From AC-32 sp963717725 (GTDB lineage Bacteria; Actinomycetota; Thermoleophilia; Gaiellales; Gaiellaceae): a DNA stretch of 64,000 nt. The notes under the pieces are model-generated. The model was not told where the DNA came from. It ran no database searches and was given only the letters and a program-made list of their open reading frames with translations. Of this stretch, positions 17,916-28,518 are shown piece after piece. Position 1 is the stretch's first letter. Each line of letters opens with the position of its first letter. The DNA lies in NCBI GenBank assembly GCA_963717725.1, contig CAVQWS010000003.1:434001-498000 (forward strand). Reading direction: 5' to 3'. The translations under genes and the position numbers were made by a program.

Positions 17916-18224
17916 TCAGCCGACGAGCCGGGTCAGCGCGGTCGCGAGCGCTGCGACGACCACAACCAGAGCCAGTGGCGCACGGGCCGCGATCGCGACC
18001 GCTCCGGCGCCGACGCCCGCCAGCCGCGCGTCGAGGACGAGCTCGTTGTCCCCGCCGACGGTCTGCGTGACCACCAGCGCCGAGAGCAGAACCGGCGCCA
18101 GCAGGGCGGCAACCCGCGCGACCGGCTCGGGAAGCTCCCGGTCGCCGAGCAGCACCGGCCCGGCCGCCTTGAAGGCCCAGGTCGCGATCCCGACGACCAG
18201 CACCACGAGCCAGACGCCGCTCAC
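17916..18224 (-). CDS. azlD: AzlD-type branched-chain amino acid exporter, small subunit
   Basis: 102 residues from GTG 18224, with three or four hydrophobic helices and the AzlD-like motif ATWAFKAAGPVLLGDRELP near the start. AzlD pairs with AzlC to export valine, leucine, isoleucine or methionine. The start overlaps the azlC stop (GTGA). The 180 bases between it and parA hold no recognisable gene. Confidence 0.82.
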   Translation of the reverse strand: MSGVWLVVLVVGIATWAFKAAGPVLLGDRELPEPVARVAALLAPVLLSALVVTQTVGGDNELVLDARLAGVGAGAVAIAARAPLALVVVVAALATALTRLVG

Positions 18225-18907
18225 GACTTGCTCCCGCGCAGCCCGAGCAGGCAGGCGGCGCTCGCAGCGACGATCGGCGTCCCCGGCGGCGTGACCGGGA
18301 TCAGGACGAGCGCGATGGCTCCGCCGGTGACGGCCGCGAGGGCCGCTTGCGGCGCACGCAGCTGCGGGACGAGCAGCGCGAGGAAGAGCGCGGGAAACGC
18401 GCCGTCGAGACCGAGGCTCTTTGGGTCGCCGAGCGAGTCGCCTGCGAGCACGCCGACGACCGTGCCGCTGACCCACGAGAGGTACAGGAGGAGACCGGCC
18501 CCGAGCAGGATCCGGCGATCGAAGCGGCCTCCGCCCCGGCTCGCGAGCGCCCACGACTCGTCCACGATCAGTTGTGACTCCACGAGTCGCCGCGGGCGGG
18601 GGCCGTGGAAGAGCTGTGCGACCGAGATCGAGATCGGGGCGTAGCGCGCGTTCAGGAGCACCGCCGCGACGATCGCTGCCGCAGTGCCGCTGCCCGCCCC
18701 AAGGATCGAGGTGATCGCGAACTGCGCCGAGCCCGCGAAGGTCGTCGCGGAGAGGATCACTGGCGCGAGAACGCCCATCCCGGAGGCGTGCGCGAGCAAT
18801 CCGAACGAAGCGCCGAAGAACCAGACGGTCGCAGCGACCGCGATCGCGGCGCGGATGCCGTCGCGGTAACGGGTCTCGGAGACCAGGGCCGTCGAGGACA
18901 CGCCCAA
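18221..18907 (-). CDS. azlC: AzlC-type branched-chain amino acid exporter, large subunit
   Basis: 228 residues. The N-terminus reads RYRDGIRAAIAVAATVWFFG, followed by the family hallmark FAGSAQFAITSILG and LLNARYAPISISVAQ. Hydrophobic segments account for most of the chain. Together with the next gene it forms an AzlCD/BrnFE-type permease driven by ion gradients. The stop overlaps the azlD start. No Lrp-type regulator lies beside it, although brnFE operons often have one. Confidence 0.88.
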   Translation of the reverse strand: MGVSSTALVSETRYRDGIRAAIAVAATVWFFGASFGLLAHASGMGVLAPVILSATTFAGSAQFAITSILGAGSGTAAAIVAAVLLNARYAPISISVAQLFHGPRPRRLVESQLIVDESWALASRGGGRFDRRILLGAGLLLYLSWVSGTVVGVLAGDSLGDPKSLGLDGAFPALFLALLVPQLRAPQAALAAVTGGAIALVLIPVTPPGTPIVAASAACLLGLRGSKS

Positions 18908-18925
18908 TCATGCCCGCCACACCCC

Positions 18926-19138
18926 TCACCGCAACGCGGCCGGCTCGGCAAGCGCGTCGCGGCAGCGCTCGAGCGCGGCCGCGGCAAGCTCGACGCCACC
19001 GCGCTCCGCGGCCGTCCACGCCTCGGCCTCGGCGAGCAGCTCGTGCACCTCCGCGAGCAGCGCGCGCGGCGGTCCGCCCTCGCGCTCGAGCGCCTCGATC
19101 CGGCTCAGCCGCCTGAGTACCGCGCGTGCTTCGTCCAT
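18926..19138 (-). CDS. Small helical protein of unknown function
   Basis: 70 residues from ATG 19138: an all-helical, acidic protein (MDEARAVLRRLSRIEALERE, then LLAEVHELLAEAEAW). The residues are consistent with a short coiled coil. It lies 18 bases upstream of azlC on the same strand, so it may be the first gene of that unit. No function is recognised. Confidence 0.55.
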   Translation of the reverse strand: MDEARAVLRRLSRIEALEREGGPPRALLAEVHELLAEAEAWTAAERGGVELAAAALERCRDALAEPAALR

Positions 19139-19213
19139 GTCGCGAACGTAGCCGGGCAATTCGCACGCGTGTGTGTCGGGACCGTGCCGAAAGGGATACC
19201 GTTTGTCCCCAGC

Positions 19214-19966
19214 GTGGCCGCCAGTCCTGACCGCGACCTCGGCGAGGCCCGCGCCGCGATCGACCGCGGTGACTCCCGCGCCGCCCTCAAAAGCCTCGAC
19301 CACGCCCGCAAGGGCTACGCGCGCGCCCTCGACTCGGAAGGCCTCGAGCACGTACTCGACATGGCGGCGCTCGTCGACGCGTCGGATGACCGCAGCCGAA
19401 TCGGCCGCGACAACCTGGTGTATGCCGTCAAGCAGAATCTTCGCCAGGAGAGCCGCCGCCGAGCGCGACAGCTCGGCCGGCCCTGGAGCGATCCCTTCCC
19501 GGACCTCCAGGCTCCTACCGAGCACACCGGCTTCGTGTTCACGCGCAGCGTCAAGCTCTGGATCGGGATCGGCATTGCCGTGGCGATTGCGGCGTTCGTC
19601 GGGTTCGTGCTCGTCGCCGCGCTCGTCGATACGGGCCCCGCCACGCCGGTCACGCTCAGGCTCACGAACGACACCGGCCGCTCGGTCACCGTGCGCCGGT
19701 GTGATGGCGCAAGCTGCGACATGGGCTCCACGGAACACATCGACGCGGGCGACCTGCTCGAAGCGAAGGTCGATGCGAACCTGCTGGTGCAGGTCTTCCG
19801 GCTCGAGTGGCCCGGGCCGGACGAGTGCTTGCCGCTTCGCGTTCACGACGCCTATCAGCGGATCGGCGGGAGCGGGGCACTGGGCGCGAACCTCTCGCAG
19901 GCGACACCGTGCCCGGGGACGACGGTGCTCCCGCGGCGCGCCGGACCAGAGGATTCGCAGCTCTAG
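19214..19966 (+). CDS. Single-pass membrane protein of unknown function
   Basis: About 250 residues from GTG 19214; GTG 19184 is an in-frame alternative. The N-terminal half is helical and TPR-like (DSRAALKSLDHARKGYARAL), as if it were a cytoplasmic adaptor. One membrane helix follows (WIGIGIAVAIAAFVGFVLVA), then an exported beta-rich domain with paired cysteines (RRCDGASCDMG). No enzyme motif is visible. It is divergent from the small helical gene, 75 bases away, and convergent with the gene at 19963. Confidence 0.6.
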   Translation: MAASPDRDLGEARAAIDRGDSRAALKSLDHARKGYARALDSEGLEHVLDMAALVDASDDRSRIGRDNLVYAVKQNLRQESRRRARQLGRPWSDPFPDLQAPTEHTGFVFTRSVKLWIGIGIAVAIAAFVGFVLVAALVDTGPATPVTLRLTNDTGRSVTVRRCDGASCDMGSTEHIDAGDLLEAKVDANLLVQVFRLEWPGPDECLPLRVHDAYQRIGGSGALGANLSQATPCPGTTVLPRRAGPEDSQL

Positions 19967-21204
19967 GAGGCCAGCGCGGCGAAGTAGCCGGCAGGGCGCG
20001 GGCGGACCCCGACGAGCGCATCGTCGAGCGTGGCGACGAGACCTATGCGATCGCCGTGCGCGAGCGTCTCCACGACCGCCTTGCGCACGGCATCGGCGGC
20101 CCCTGCTCCCGCTGTCTCACCACGCGCGAGCCCGCGAAGGCGCTCGAGCTGCTCGGCCCGGTCGCGCGCGGTCTCGCCGAGCAGCACCGCCGCCCGCACC
20201 GAGGCCGCCCACAACCCGTCCGGGCCACCGAGCAACGCGGACAGAGCTTCGCGCAGCTGCTCCGAGCGGAACGGCTCGTCCGCGAACAGCGACAGCTCCC
20301 AGCGATCGAGCGCCTCCGCGAGCTCCGGATCCTCCTCGGCGCGCCCGAGCCGCGTGAGCAGGTCCGAGGCGAGCCGCGCACGGAAGGCGTCGAGCCGTGT
20401 GGGCTCGCCGGGCGGCTCGGTGGCGGCGATCGGCAGCATCGGGCGGATCGCCAGCGGGCGCCAATCGAGTCGCTCGAACAACACCGGGCCCGCGGCGACC
20501 GGCGCTGCAGTCGCCAGGCGCAGCGCGCTGACTGCGTCGGCGATCTCTCCCGGCGCGTCGGGGGCGCGCGGCTCGTTGGGAAGCAAGGCGCGCTCGAGCT
20601 CGAGGACACAGAGCCGGTCGGGCTCGCTGCCGAACCCCTGGGGCAGCAGGCCGTTCGCCTCGGGCCAGTGGGCGGCCAGCTCGCCCGCGGCGGCGACGCG
20701 GAGCCGCAGGCCGTCGGCGAGCTCCACCTGCGTGCCGAGCGAGAGACCGACGAGCGGCGCGACGGCTGCGTAGGTGCGGCGCTTGCCGAGCAGCGAGCGC
20801 TCGAGCTCGGCGTACGCCCGGTCGAACGCCTCGTCGCTCCAGTCGAAGCCGCCGCAGCCATCGGCGACGTCGGCGAGCAGCGGCAGCACGATCGTCCGCA
20901 GCAACGGCTGGTCGCCGGCCTTGCCGGAGTGCGCGGCGGCGTAGATCGCGGCCGCCGGCTCGCGTCCCAGATCCTCGATCGCAAGCTTCGCGTCGGCGAG
21001 CGCGCTCAGCCGCTCGGCCCGCGCCTCGACGTACGAGCGGGTGAGCGGCCGGTACTCGTACAGCGAGCTGGGCCCACGCGAAGCGTGCTCCTCGAATGCG
21101 AACGGGAGCTCGTCTCCGCGGGCGACATCGTCCGCGAGCAGCGAGAAGCCCGCGAGACAGAAGCAGCGCAGAGAGCGATAGAGGTGCGGAGCACGCACGG
21201 CCAC
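19963..21204 (-). CDS. Conserved protein of unknown function downstream of nei
   Basis: 413 residues from GTG 21204, nine bases after the nei stop. It starts VRAPHLYRSLRCFCLAGFSL, is rich in Leu, Ala and Glu, and has no membrane helix. FAFEEHASRGPSSLYEYRPLT and IYAAAHSGKAGD are the most distinctive segments. It ends with LVATLDDALVGVRPRPAGYF. I do not recognise the family. Position next to a glycosylase hints at a repair or stress link, without direct evidence. Confidence 0.6.
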   Translation of the reverse strand: MAVRAPHLYRSLRCFCLAGFSLLADDVARGDELPFAFEEHASRGPSSLYEYRPLTRSYVEARAERLSALADAKLAIEDLGREPAAAIYAAAHSGKAGDQPLLRTIVLPLLADVADGCGGFDWSDEAFDRAYAELERSLLGKRRTYAAVAPLVGLSLGTQVELADGLRLRVAAAGELAAHWPEANGLLPQGFGSEPDRLCVLELERALLPNEPRAPDAPGEIADAVSALRLATAAPVAAGPVLFERLDWRPLAIRPMLPIAATEPPGEPTRLDAFRARLASDLLTRLGRAEEDPELAEALDRWELSLFADEPFRSEQLREALSALLGGPDGLWAASVRAAVLLGETARDRAEQLERLRGLARGETAGAGAADAVRKAVVETLAHGDRIGLVATLDDALVGVRPRPAGYFAALAS

Positions 21205-21213
21205 GAGTGGCCA

Positions 21214-21969
21214 CTACGCGCCGGGCGCCTCCTCTCCTCTTTGGCAGCTCGGACACCAGTAGGCGGTGCGGTTGTCGTCGCCCTGGCCGCGCGAGCGGAT
21301 CGGGGTGCCGCAGCGCGGGCAAGGCCGGCCCACACGCCTGTAGACGGCGCGCTTGGCGCCGTGGCCGTCGAGCGCGCCGCGCATGAGCCGCGCGGCCTCG
21401 TGGAGCACGCGCTCGAGCTCCTTGTCGGTGGCGGCGTCGAGCCGCAGCCACGGTGAGAGCCGCACCTGCCAGAGCGACTCGGCCTTCCAGACGTTGCCGA
21501 TCCCCGCAACCAGTCGCTGGTCGAGTAGTGCATCGCCGAGCTCACGGCTTTGGTGCTCCCTCCGGAGGTTCGCGACGATCCCGGCGAAGTCGGGCGGATC
21601 GGCCAGGATGTCTGGACCGAGACGGCGCGCGCTGCGTCTCGTCAGCTCGAGCACCGGCCCGTTCCAGAGCACCGCCTCGCGCTCGACCCCGGTGAGCACG
21701 AGCCAGGGCCTGCCGTGCTTCTGGGCGCCTCGCTCGACCACCTGCCAGCGCCCGCTCATGCGCAGGTGGCTGCGAAGCACGAGACCACCTTCGAAGCTCA
21801 GCAGCAGGTTCTTCCCGACCGCGTCGACCGCCTCGAGCCTGCGGCCGTCGAGGCGCTCGGCGGCAAGCACCGAGGCGGCGCGCGGATGGGGGGTCTCGAC
21901 GGTGACGCGCTCGCCCACGAGCGCCTGCAGCTTGCGCGCCGCTCGGTGGAGCGAGTCTCCCTCGGGCAT
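21214..21969 (-). CDS. nei: Formamidopyrimidine/endonuclease VIII family DNA glycosylase
   Basis: 251 residues. It starts MPEGDSLHRAARKL: the proline nucleophile, catalytic Glu3 and the D/S pair typical of the Nei branch. The H2TH region contains LLDQRLVAGIGNVWKAESLW. The terminal zinc finger is CPRCGTPIRSRGQG with CPSC. The enzyme excises oxidised bases and cleaves by beta/delta elimination. No damaging change is visible. It leads the pair with the unknown gene at 19963. Confidence 0.93.
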   Translation of the reverse strand: MPEGDSLHRAARKLQALVGERVTVETPHPRAASVLAAERLDGRRLEAVDAVGKNLLLSFEGGLVLRSHLRMSGRWQVVERGAQKHGRPWLVLTGVEREAVLWNGPVLELTRRSARRLGPDILADPPDFAGIVANLRREHQSRELGDALLDQRLVAGIGNVWKAESLWQVRLSPWLRLDAATDKELERVLHEAARLMRGALDGHGAKRAVYRRVGRPCPRCGTPIRSRGQGDDNRTAYWCPSCQRGEEAPGA

Positions 21970-22008
21970 CGCCCGGACCCTAGCTGGGAGTGGATGCCCG
22001 CATGGATG

Positions 22009-22040
22009 GCGAAGGGCGCTCCGACGGGAGCGCCCTTCGC
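22009..22040. terminator. Perfect 14-bp hairpin between a secreted protein gene and nei
   Basis: Arms 22009-22022 and 22027-22040 are perfectly complementary (GCGAAGGGCGCTCC), with a four-base loop. It is 21 bases after the stop at 22061 on the minus strand. There is no clear T-run, but the stem is strong enough to act as a terminator. Confidence 0.6.
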
Positions 22041-22060
22041 TTACGCGCTGACTGCCCGCG

Positions 22061-23675
22061 TCAGGCGGGGCAGGGATTCGAGCTCAGTACGTTGCGGAAG
22101 TTGTTCGTCCGCAGCCGAACCGCTGGGTCGGGATTCGGGTAGAAGCTGAACAGCAGCGGCCCGAACTCCGCCGCCGAGTTCCCGCCAAACGTGTTCGTCG
22201 TGCCCTTGATGAAGGGCCCGCCGAACTGCCATACGCAGTGCCCGTTGGCGTTCGGGTTCTGCGTCGAGCTCCCCGTCGTGTAGATCGGGTAGAAGTTCGA
22301 GCCCGGCGGCGGGTTGACGCAGTTCTCGCCGGTGAAGCGGTTGCAGATACCGCCCGAGTCCGGTGCCTCGATGCGCGGCAGGTCGGTCTCGAACGCGACA
22401 CGGCTGTAGTTCTGCGTCCCGTTGAAGAGCGGGCTCGTGAACGTGACCGCGGTCGGGTGGTACTTGGCGTCCTGACCGCGGTTCGGATCCGTGCCGGGCC
22501 AGACCGGCTGGTACGAGGTGCCGTCGAAGTCGGAGTCGCTCGCGATACAGCCTCCGATCGGCACGAACAGCGAGAAGGCGGCGCTGAAGCAGCCCGTGTC
22601 GTCGTCGTCCAGCGTGCCCTCGTTGTTGGCCAGGCAGTCGCCGCCCTCTTCGGAAACGGCCGAGCAGTACTCGAAGTGCCCGATCTCGTCGGAGAAGGCG
22701 ACGTTGTAGCTGTGCGCCGCCCACGGCACGCGCGTGTGCTCGCTCGCGGTCGCGTACATCGGGCGGAACGTGTACGGCGCCTGGTGGCACGCTCGCCGCA
22801 GTGGGCTCGTAGAGGACCTGCGCGAAGCCGTTGGCGGACGCTCGCGGTCATCGACCCGCTCTTGCCGGTCGTGCGATCGTGAACGATCGCCGTCAGGCCG
22901 GCAGGAGCGTCGTGGATGTCGACGTCGAGATTGTCGCCCGAGTTCATGAACAGGTCCGTCGCGGCGTTCGGCGTGAAAGTCCCGCCCGTCGCGCCAAGCG
23001 GCGAGGGCGGTGCATGGGGAACGCCAGCTCGTGGTGACGAACGCGAAGTTCGCCGGCTCGACGCCGACCGAATTCAGACACGAGGCGTTGTTGTTGACGC
23101 CGCTGTTCTGATCCGAGTTGAAGCTGAAGATCGCCATCGCGGCGCACCACTTGCGAGGCGTCGCAGCTGACACCCGGCGGCCAGGGTGCCCAGCCGGGCG
23201 GGTAGAACTGCAGCTCCAGGAACGCCGTGCCCGGATGCTTGCCGATGTAGTCCGGACCGGCCGGGTTCGTGCCGTCGAAGATGTTGGTGTCGCTGTCGGG
23301 CACACATGGAGCGTGGGTGAACTCCGGCGCGGACTGGTTGTCGCACAGCGCCATCCCCAGCCAGAACGCCGGATGTAGCTGGAAGTTCCAGGTGCCCGCG
23401 GTGCCGGCCTGGTTCGGCATGACCTTGGGGTCGCTCGGGATCTGCAGGTGGTACATGTTCGAGTTCCCCGAGCCCGCCGTGTTCGAGTAGAACAACAGCG
23501 AAGGCTCGTCATGGCCCGTGTACTCCCCGCCGTAGCCGATCGAATCGACCGTCTCCGCACAGAGCGCATACGGCTCGCTGCAGTTCAGCGTCGCCGCGTG
23601 GGCCGCTCCGCTGAACAGGCCGGTCAGCAGCAACGCCGCGACCGCCGCGAGCGATCCTCCGAGAAGTCGTCTCAT
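22061..23675 (-). pseudogene. Secreted cysteine-containing protein gene with four frameshifts
   Basis: ATG 23675 starts a clear signal peptide (LAAVAALLLTGLFSGAAHA). Family-like text then continues through at least four frames: CSEPYALCAET to SCDASQ; then WCAAMAIFSFNSDQN to FVTTSW; then GGTFTPNAATDLFMNSGDN to SMTAS; then ANGFAQVLYEPTAAS; and finally YTFRPMYATASEHTRV through to the stop. The breaks are at about 23151 (an extra A in CAAGTGG), 23030, 22845 and 22795. The reconstructed exported protein would be about 537 residues, Asn/Asp-rich with many cysteines. Function is unknown. Because each piece remains coding-like, sequence errors or very recent loss are both possible. Confidence 0.7.
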
Positions 23676-23756
23676 CGTTCCTCCCCTGCGACCCCTATTC
23701 AGGGCGCCCCCGACGCCCCGTGCGGGGTGGGGTCTACCGGGTCTCGGGGGCGATTG

Positions 23757-26700
23757 TCAAGGCCGGAAGACCGCCCGCCGTGGGCCGATGACGAACCCTG
23801 CATCGATCAGCAGCGAAATGACCTCCGTTTCACCCACGGGCAGGCTGTCGAAGCGCTCGACCGCGAGCCGTTTCGCACCGCCGGCCTTGACGTGCGCGAC
23901 GAGTGCCGCGATCGCCGGGCGCAGCCACTCCTCGTCGGGCTCGCGGAGCGGGACGAGCGAGCGCCCGCCGCGCTCGACGTAGAGGGCCGGCTCGCCGCCG
24001 AGCAGGACGACGTGGGCGCCGGCCACGCGCGCCGCGCGCGCGTGGGCTCGCTTCGGCCACGGGATGGCCGCGCCGTACGGCTGCGCCGGATCGGCGGCGG
24101 CGAGCACGAGCGGCTCGGCCTCCTCGCCGTCCTTCGGCCGCAGCTCGCGTAGCCGCTCGACCGCACCGCCGAGCGCGAATTGTGCTCCCCCGAGCCCTTC
24201 GACGAAGTAGCCGCGCCGGCAGAGACCGAGCGTCTCGAGCGCCTTCAGCTCCCCGTACACCGCGCCGTACCCACCCGGAATGCCCTCGCCGCGAACGCCG
24301 TCGCGGGTGATGATGCCCTGCCGCTCGAGCAGGAGCTCGGCGAGCGCTCTCCGGTCGGGCCGGCCAGGGAAGAGGCGCGCGGTCAGCGACCAGCGGCCCT
24401 GCGTGGCGGTCACCTCGCCCGCCCGCCGGCGGGAGAAGCGCCTGGGCCGAGGATGTGCCGCCTGCGTCTGGTAGCGCCGCGCTGCGCGCAGCGGCGTCCA
24501 GGCGTCGTTCGTGACCTCGCCCGCCCAGACGAGATCCCACAGCGCGGGCAGCGCCTCCTCGGCCTCGAGCCCGGTGTCGAGCAGGAGGTCGTGCCAGAAG
24601 AGCGCGCTGCGGCCGAGCGCGGCCCGCAGCCGCTCGTGGATCTCCTTCTCCGGGCGGTCGGCCGCGGGCGGCGCGCCGAGCGCGGGCGCGTCCTCGCGGA
24701 AGTAGACCGCGACGCGGTCGAGGCCGGCGCCGATCCAGACGACCTCACCCGAGGCGCAGAGCGCGTCGAGCTGCTCCGGCCGGTAGCCGGGAACGCGCCG
24801 AGGCAAGACGTCGCTTTCCCACAGAGCAACCGGGAGAGCCAAGCCCTGCAGAGGCACGAGCGCCTCGCGCAGCGACGCGCGGCGACCGATGCCGTGCCAG
24901 CTCGGCAGGAACCGTCCGAGCGCTGCCTGCTCGGCCGGCTCGACCTCGCGCCGCAGCGCCGCCAGCGATGCTCGTCGCAGCCGCCGCAGGACCTCCGGGT
25001 CGCACCACTCGCGCTCGCTCCCGCCCGGGCGCAGCTCGCCCCGCACCAGCTCGTCTCGGCGCTCGAGCTCCCGCAGCACCGGCTCGACGTCGCGGCCGAA
25101 GCGCTCGTTCGCCTCGGCGGTCGTGAACGGGCCGCGCGAGCGCGCGAAGCGGCGCACCAGCGAGTGCACCGGCTCGTCGTCGGCCTCGAGGAAGACCTCG
25201 GGGAGCCCGCCCGGCGGCATCGCGCCGACGGCGTCGCGGTAGCGCCCGGCGTCCTCGGCCGCGATCAGGCGCTGCTCGCCCGCCACGCGGATGTGGACAG
25301 CGCGGCGCTCGGCTAGCAGCGGTTCGGCCAGGTCCTGGGGGTACTCGCCTTCGCGCAGGTCGCCACGCCGGCGCAACAGGTCGTGCAGCTCGTCGGGCGA
25401 GCGGGCGGCCCCGCGCAGCTTCTCCTCGACGTCCTCCAGCGCGCCAGGATCGATCAGGTCGCGCAGCTCCTCCTGGCCGAGCAGCTCGCGCAGCAGGTCG
25501 CGGTCGAGCGAGAGCGCCTGCGCCCGCCGCTCGGCGGCCGGCGTGTCGTCTTCGTACATGTAGTTGGCGACGTAGTCGAAGAGCAGCGAGGCCGCGTACG
25601 GCGAAGCGGATGCCGTCTCGACGTCGACGAGGTCGATCTGCCGCGTGCGCAGCCCTGCAGCAGCCGCTTCAGCGCCGGCAGGTCGAAGACGTCCTGGAGG
25701 CACTCGCGGTAGGTCTCGAGCACGATCGGGAACGCCGGATAGCGGCGCGCGACCTGCAGCAGCGACTGCGCCTTCAGGCGCTGCTGCCAGAGCGGCGTGC
25801 GCTCGCCCGGACGACGGCGCGGGATCAGCAGCGAGCGGCCCGCGTTCTCGCGGAAGCGCGCGCCGAAGAGCGCCGTGTCGCCCAGCTCCTGCGTGACGAG
25901 CTCCTCGACCTGTTCGGGCGCGAGCAGCACCTCGTCGACCGGAGGCGGCGCGTCGGCGTCGGGCAGGTGGATCGCGATCCCGTCGTCCGACCAGATCGCC
26001 TGCGTCTCGAGCCCGAGCGACGCCCGCAGCCGTGCGCCCAGCGCCAGGGCCCAGGGCGCGTGCACGCGGCCGCCGAACGGCGTGAGAATGCAGAGCCGCC
26101 AGTCGCCGATCTCGTCTCGGAAGCGCTCGACGACCACGGTGCGGTCGGATGGGACAGCGCCGGTTGCACCTTCCTGCTCCCGCAGGAACGTCAGCAGGTT
26201 CGTGGCCGCGCGCTCATCGAGCATGTGCTCGGCCTGCAGCCGCTCCGTCGCCTTCTCGTCCGAGAGCGCGACCAGCTCGCGTGACGTTGCGCCGATCGCC
26301 TCGCCGAGCTCGTAGGGCCGGCCGACGCCCTCGCCCTTCCAGAACGGCACCGCGCCGGGAACGCCAGGAGCCGGCGAGACGAGGACTTGGTCACGGGTGA
26401 TCTCCTCGATCCGCCAGGTGCTTGCGCCGAGCAGGAACGTCTGCCCCGCGCGCGCCTCGTAGACCATCTCCTCGTCGAGCTCGCCCACGCGGCCGCCGCC
26501 GTCCACGAGATGGACGCCGAAGAGACCGCGGTCAGGGATCGTGCCGGCGTTCGTGACCGCAAGCCGCCTCGCGCCCTGACGACCCTTGACGACGCCGGCG
26601 GTGCGATCCCAGACGACGCGCGCCCGCAGCTCGGCGAACTCGTCCGACGGGTAGCGCCCGTCGAGCATGTCGAGCACGTTCTCGAGCTGGACGCGCGAGA

Positions 26701-27971
26701 GATCGGAGAACGGATAGGCGCCGCGCACGAGCTGGTGCAGCTCGTCGACTGCGATCTCCTCGTCGGCGCAGATCGCCACGATCTGCTGGGCGAGCACGTC
26801 GAGCGGGTTGCGCGGGATCTTCGTTTCCTCGATCCCACCCTCGAGCATCCGCTTGACGACGACCGCCGACTCGAGCAGGTCGGCCCGGAACTTCGGAAAG
26901 ATGCGGCCCTTCGAGACCGCGTCGAGCTCGTGGCCGGCGCGGCCGACCCGCTGCAGCCCGCGCGCGACCGACTTCGGCGACTCGACCTGGATCACGAGGT
27001 CGACCGCGCCCATGTCGATCCCGAGCTCGAGCGACGAGGTCGCGACGAGGCAGGGGATCTCGCCCTTCTTCAACAGCTCCTCGACCTCGACCCGCTGTTC
27101 GCGGGCCAGCGAGCCGTGGTGGGCGCGCGCGATCTCTTCCTCGGCGAGGTCGTTTAGGCGCAGCGCCAGCCGCTCGGCGAGACGGCGGTTGTTGACGAAG
27201 ACGATCGTCGAGCGATGCGCACGGACGAGCTCGAGGATCTCGGGGTAGATCGAGGGCCAGATCGACTGCTGCTCCTCGGGCTCGCGCATGTCGTCGAGCG
27301 GGACGACCACCTTCAGGTCGAGCTCCTTCGCGCGGCCGGCGTCCACGAGCTCGATCTCGCGCCCGCCCGAGACGAAGCGGCCGATCTCTTCCAGCGGGCG
27401 CTGCGTCGCCGACAGGCCGACCCGCTGGATCGGCTTACCGGTCAGGCGGTCGAGCCGCTCGAGGCTGAGCGCGAGGTGCGCGCCGCGCTTGGTGCCCGCG
27501 ACGGCGTGCACCTCATCGACGATCACCGTCTCGATCCCGCGCAGCGTCTCGCGCGCCTGCGAGGTGAGCAGCAGGAAGAGCGACTCCGGGGTCGTGATCA
27601 GGATGTCGGGCGGCTTGCGCACCATCGCGGCGCGCTCCTTCTGCGGCGTGTCGCCGGTGCGGACGCCGACGCGCAGCTCCGAGACGCAGGCCGGCCAGCG
27701 GCCCGCGCAGGTTGCGCTCGATGTCGTAGTTGAGCGCCTTCAGCGGCGAGACGTAGAGCAGCCGCAGTCCCTCGCCGGGGCGCGAGTTGAGTTGGTCGAT
27801 CCCGTAGAGGAAGGCCGCGAGCGTCTTGCCCGAGCCGGTCGGTGCCTGGATCAGCGTGTGCCCGCCGCGCGCGATCGCCGGCCAGCCGAGCTCCTGCGCC
27901 GGGGTCGGCCCTGCGAAGGCCTGCTCGAACCAGGCGCGCGTCCCGGGCGAGAAGACGTCGAGCGCGCTCAC
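23757..27971 (-). CDS. lhr: Lhr-type large ATP-dependent helicase, two frameshifts
   Basis: About 1404 residues if repaired. The segments appear in order: APTGSGKT (motif I), DILITTPESL, VDEVHAV (Walker B), GLSATQRP, HHGSLAREQR, ATSSLELGIDMGAVD and QRVGRAGH (motif VI). The long Lhr-specific C-terminal winged-helix and beta-barrel region follows. The frame changes near 27700 (after LRGPLAGL, before VGVRTGDTPQ) and near 25655 (after LKRLLQGL, before RTRQIDLVD). Lhr is a 3'-5' superfamily 2 translocase acting on RNA-DNA hybrids in DNA repair. The second break precedes the C-terminal domain, so a true lesion would yield a core-only helicase. Confidence 0.85.
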
Positions 27972-28029
27972 GCGCCAAGCGTAGCCGGAGGGCCAAAGCC
28001 CCCGTTAAACGCTTTCAAACCACGCTGAG

Positions 28030-28494
28030 CTAGCGGCTGGGGCGCCCGCCTAGCGCCTCCACATCGACGCGAAGCTCGTCCTCGTCGATCTGGCCTGGCT
28101 CGTCCTCGGGAAACGGGAACGGCCAGCCGGGCTTCGGGTCGTCCGCGTAGCGCGGGACGACGTGCGTGTGCAGGTGCGGCAGCGAGTTCCCGAGCAGGTC
28201 GTAGTTCAGCTTCACCGGCTGCAGGTGGAGCTCGAGCCGGCGGCCGGCCTCGAGCACCTCGAGCCAGTACTGCGCGGCCTCCTCAGCGGAGAGCTCGGTC
28301 GGCTCGGCCACATGGCGTCCACGCCAGACGACGACCGTGTAGCCACGCTGGATCTTCGCGCGCTGCAAGTACGCGTCGGCGACCTCGCCGGCGAAGAAGC
28401 GGATGCCGTACTCGGTCTCCTCGGGCCGGCCCTGCGCGCACATCGGGCAGCCCTCACCGCGCCTGAGCTCGTAGAACTCCTTGGGCCACTTCAC
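28030..28494 (-). CDS. HIT family protein
   Basis: 154 residues from GTG 28494 (ATG 28512 would also fit but nearly meets the divergent gene). The N-terminus carries GCPMCAQG, the half zinc site of HIT proteins, and the histidine triad is HLHTHVVPRY. The family hydrolyses or transfers nucleoside phosphates (AMP-lysine, diadenosine polyphosphates, phosphoramidates). It lies divergently to another HIT-like gene, with only 24 bases between starts. Confidence 0.85.
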   Translation of the reverse strand: MKWPKEFYELRRGEGCPMCAQGRPEETEYGIRFFAGEVADAYLQRAKIQRGYTVVVWRGRHVAEPTELSAEEAAQYWLEVLEAGRRLELHLQPVKLNYDLLGNSLPHLHTHVVPRYADDPKPGWPFPFPEDEPGQIDEDELRVDVEALGGRPSR

Positions 28495-28518
28495 GCCGGC
28501 CGACGCTAGCATCGAGCC

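Noticed and set aside
27972..28029. Terminator between HIT and Lhr genes
   Set aside because: Only a weak short stem (GGGC/GCCC) is found, not enough to support a call.
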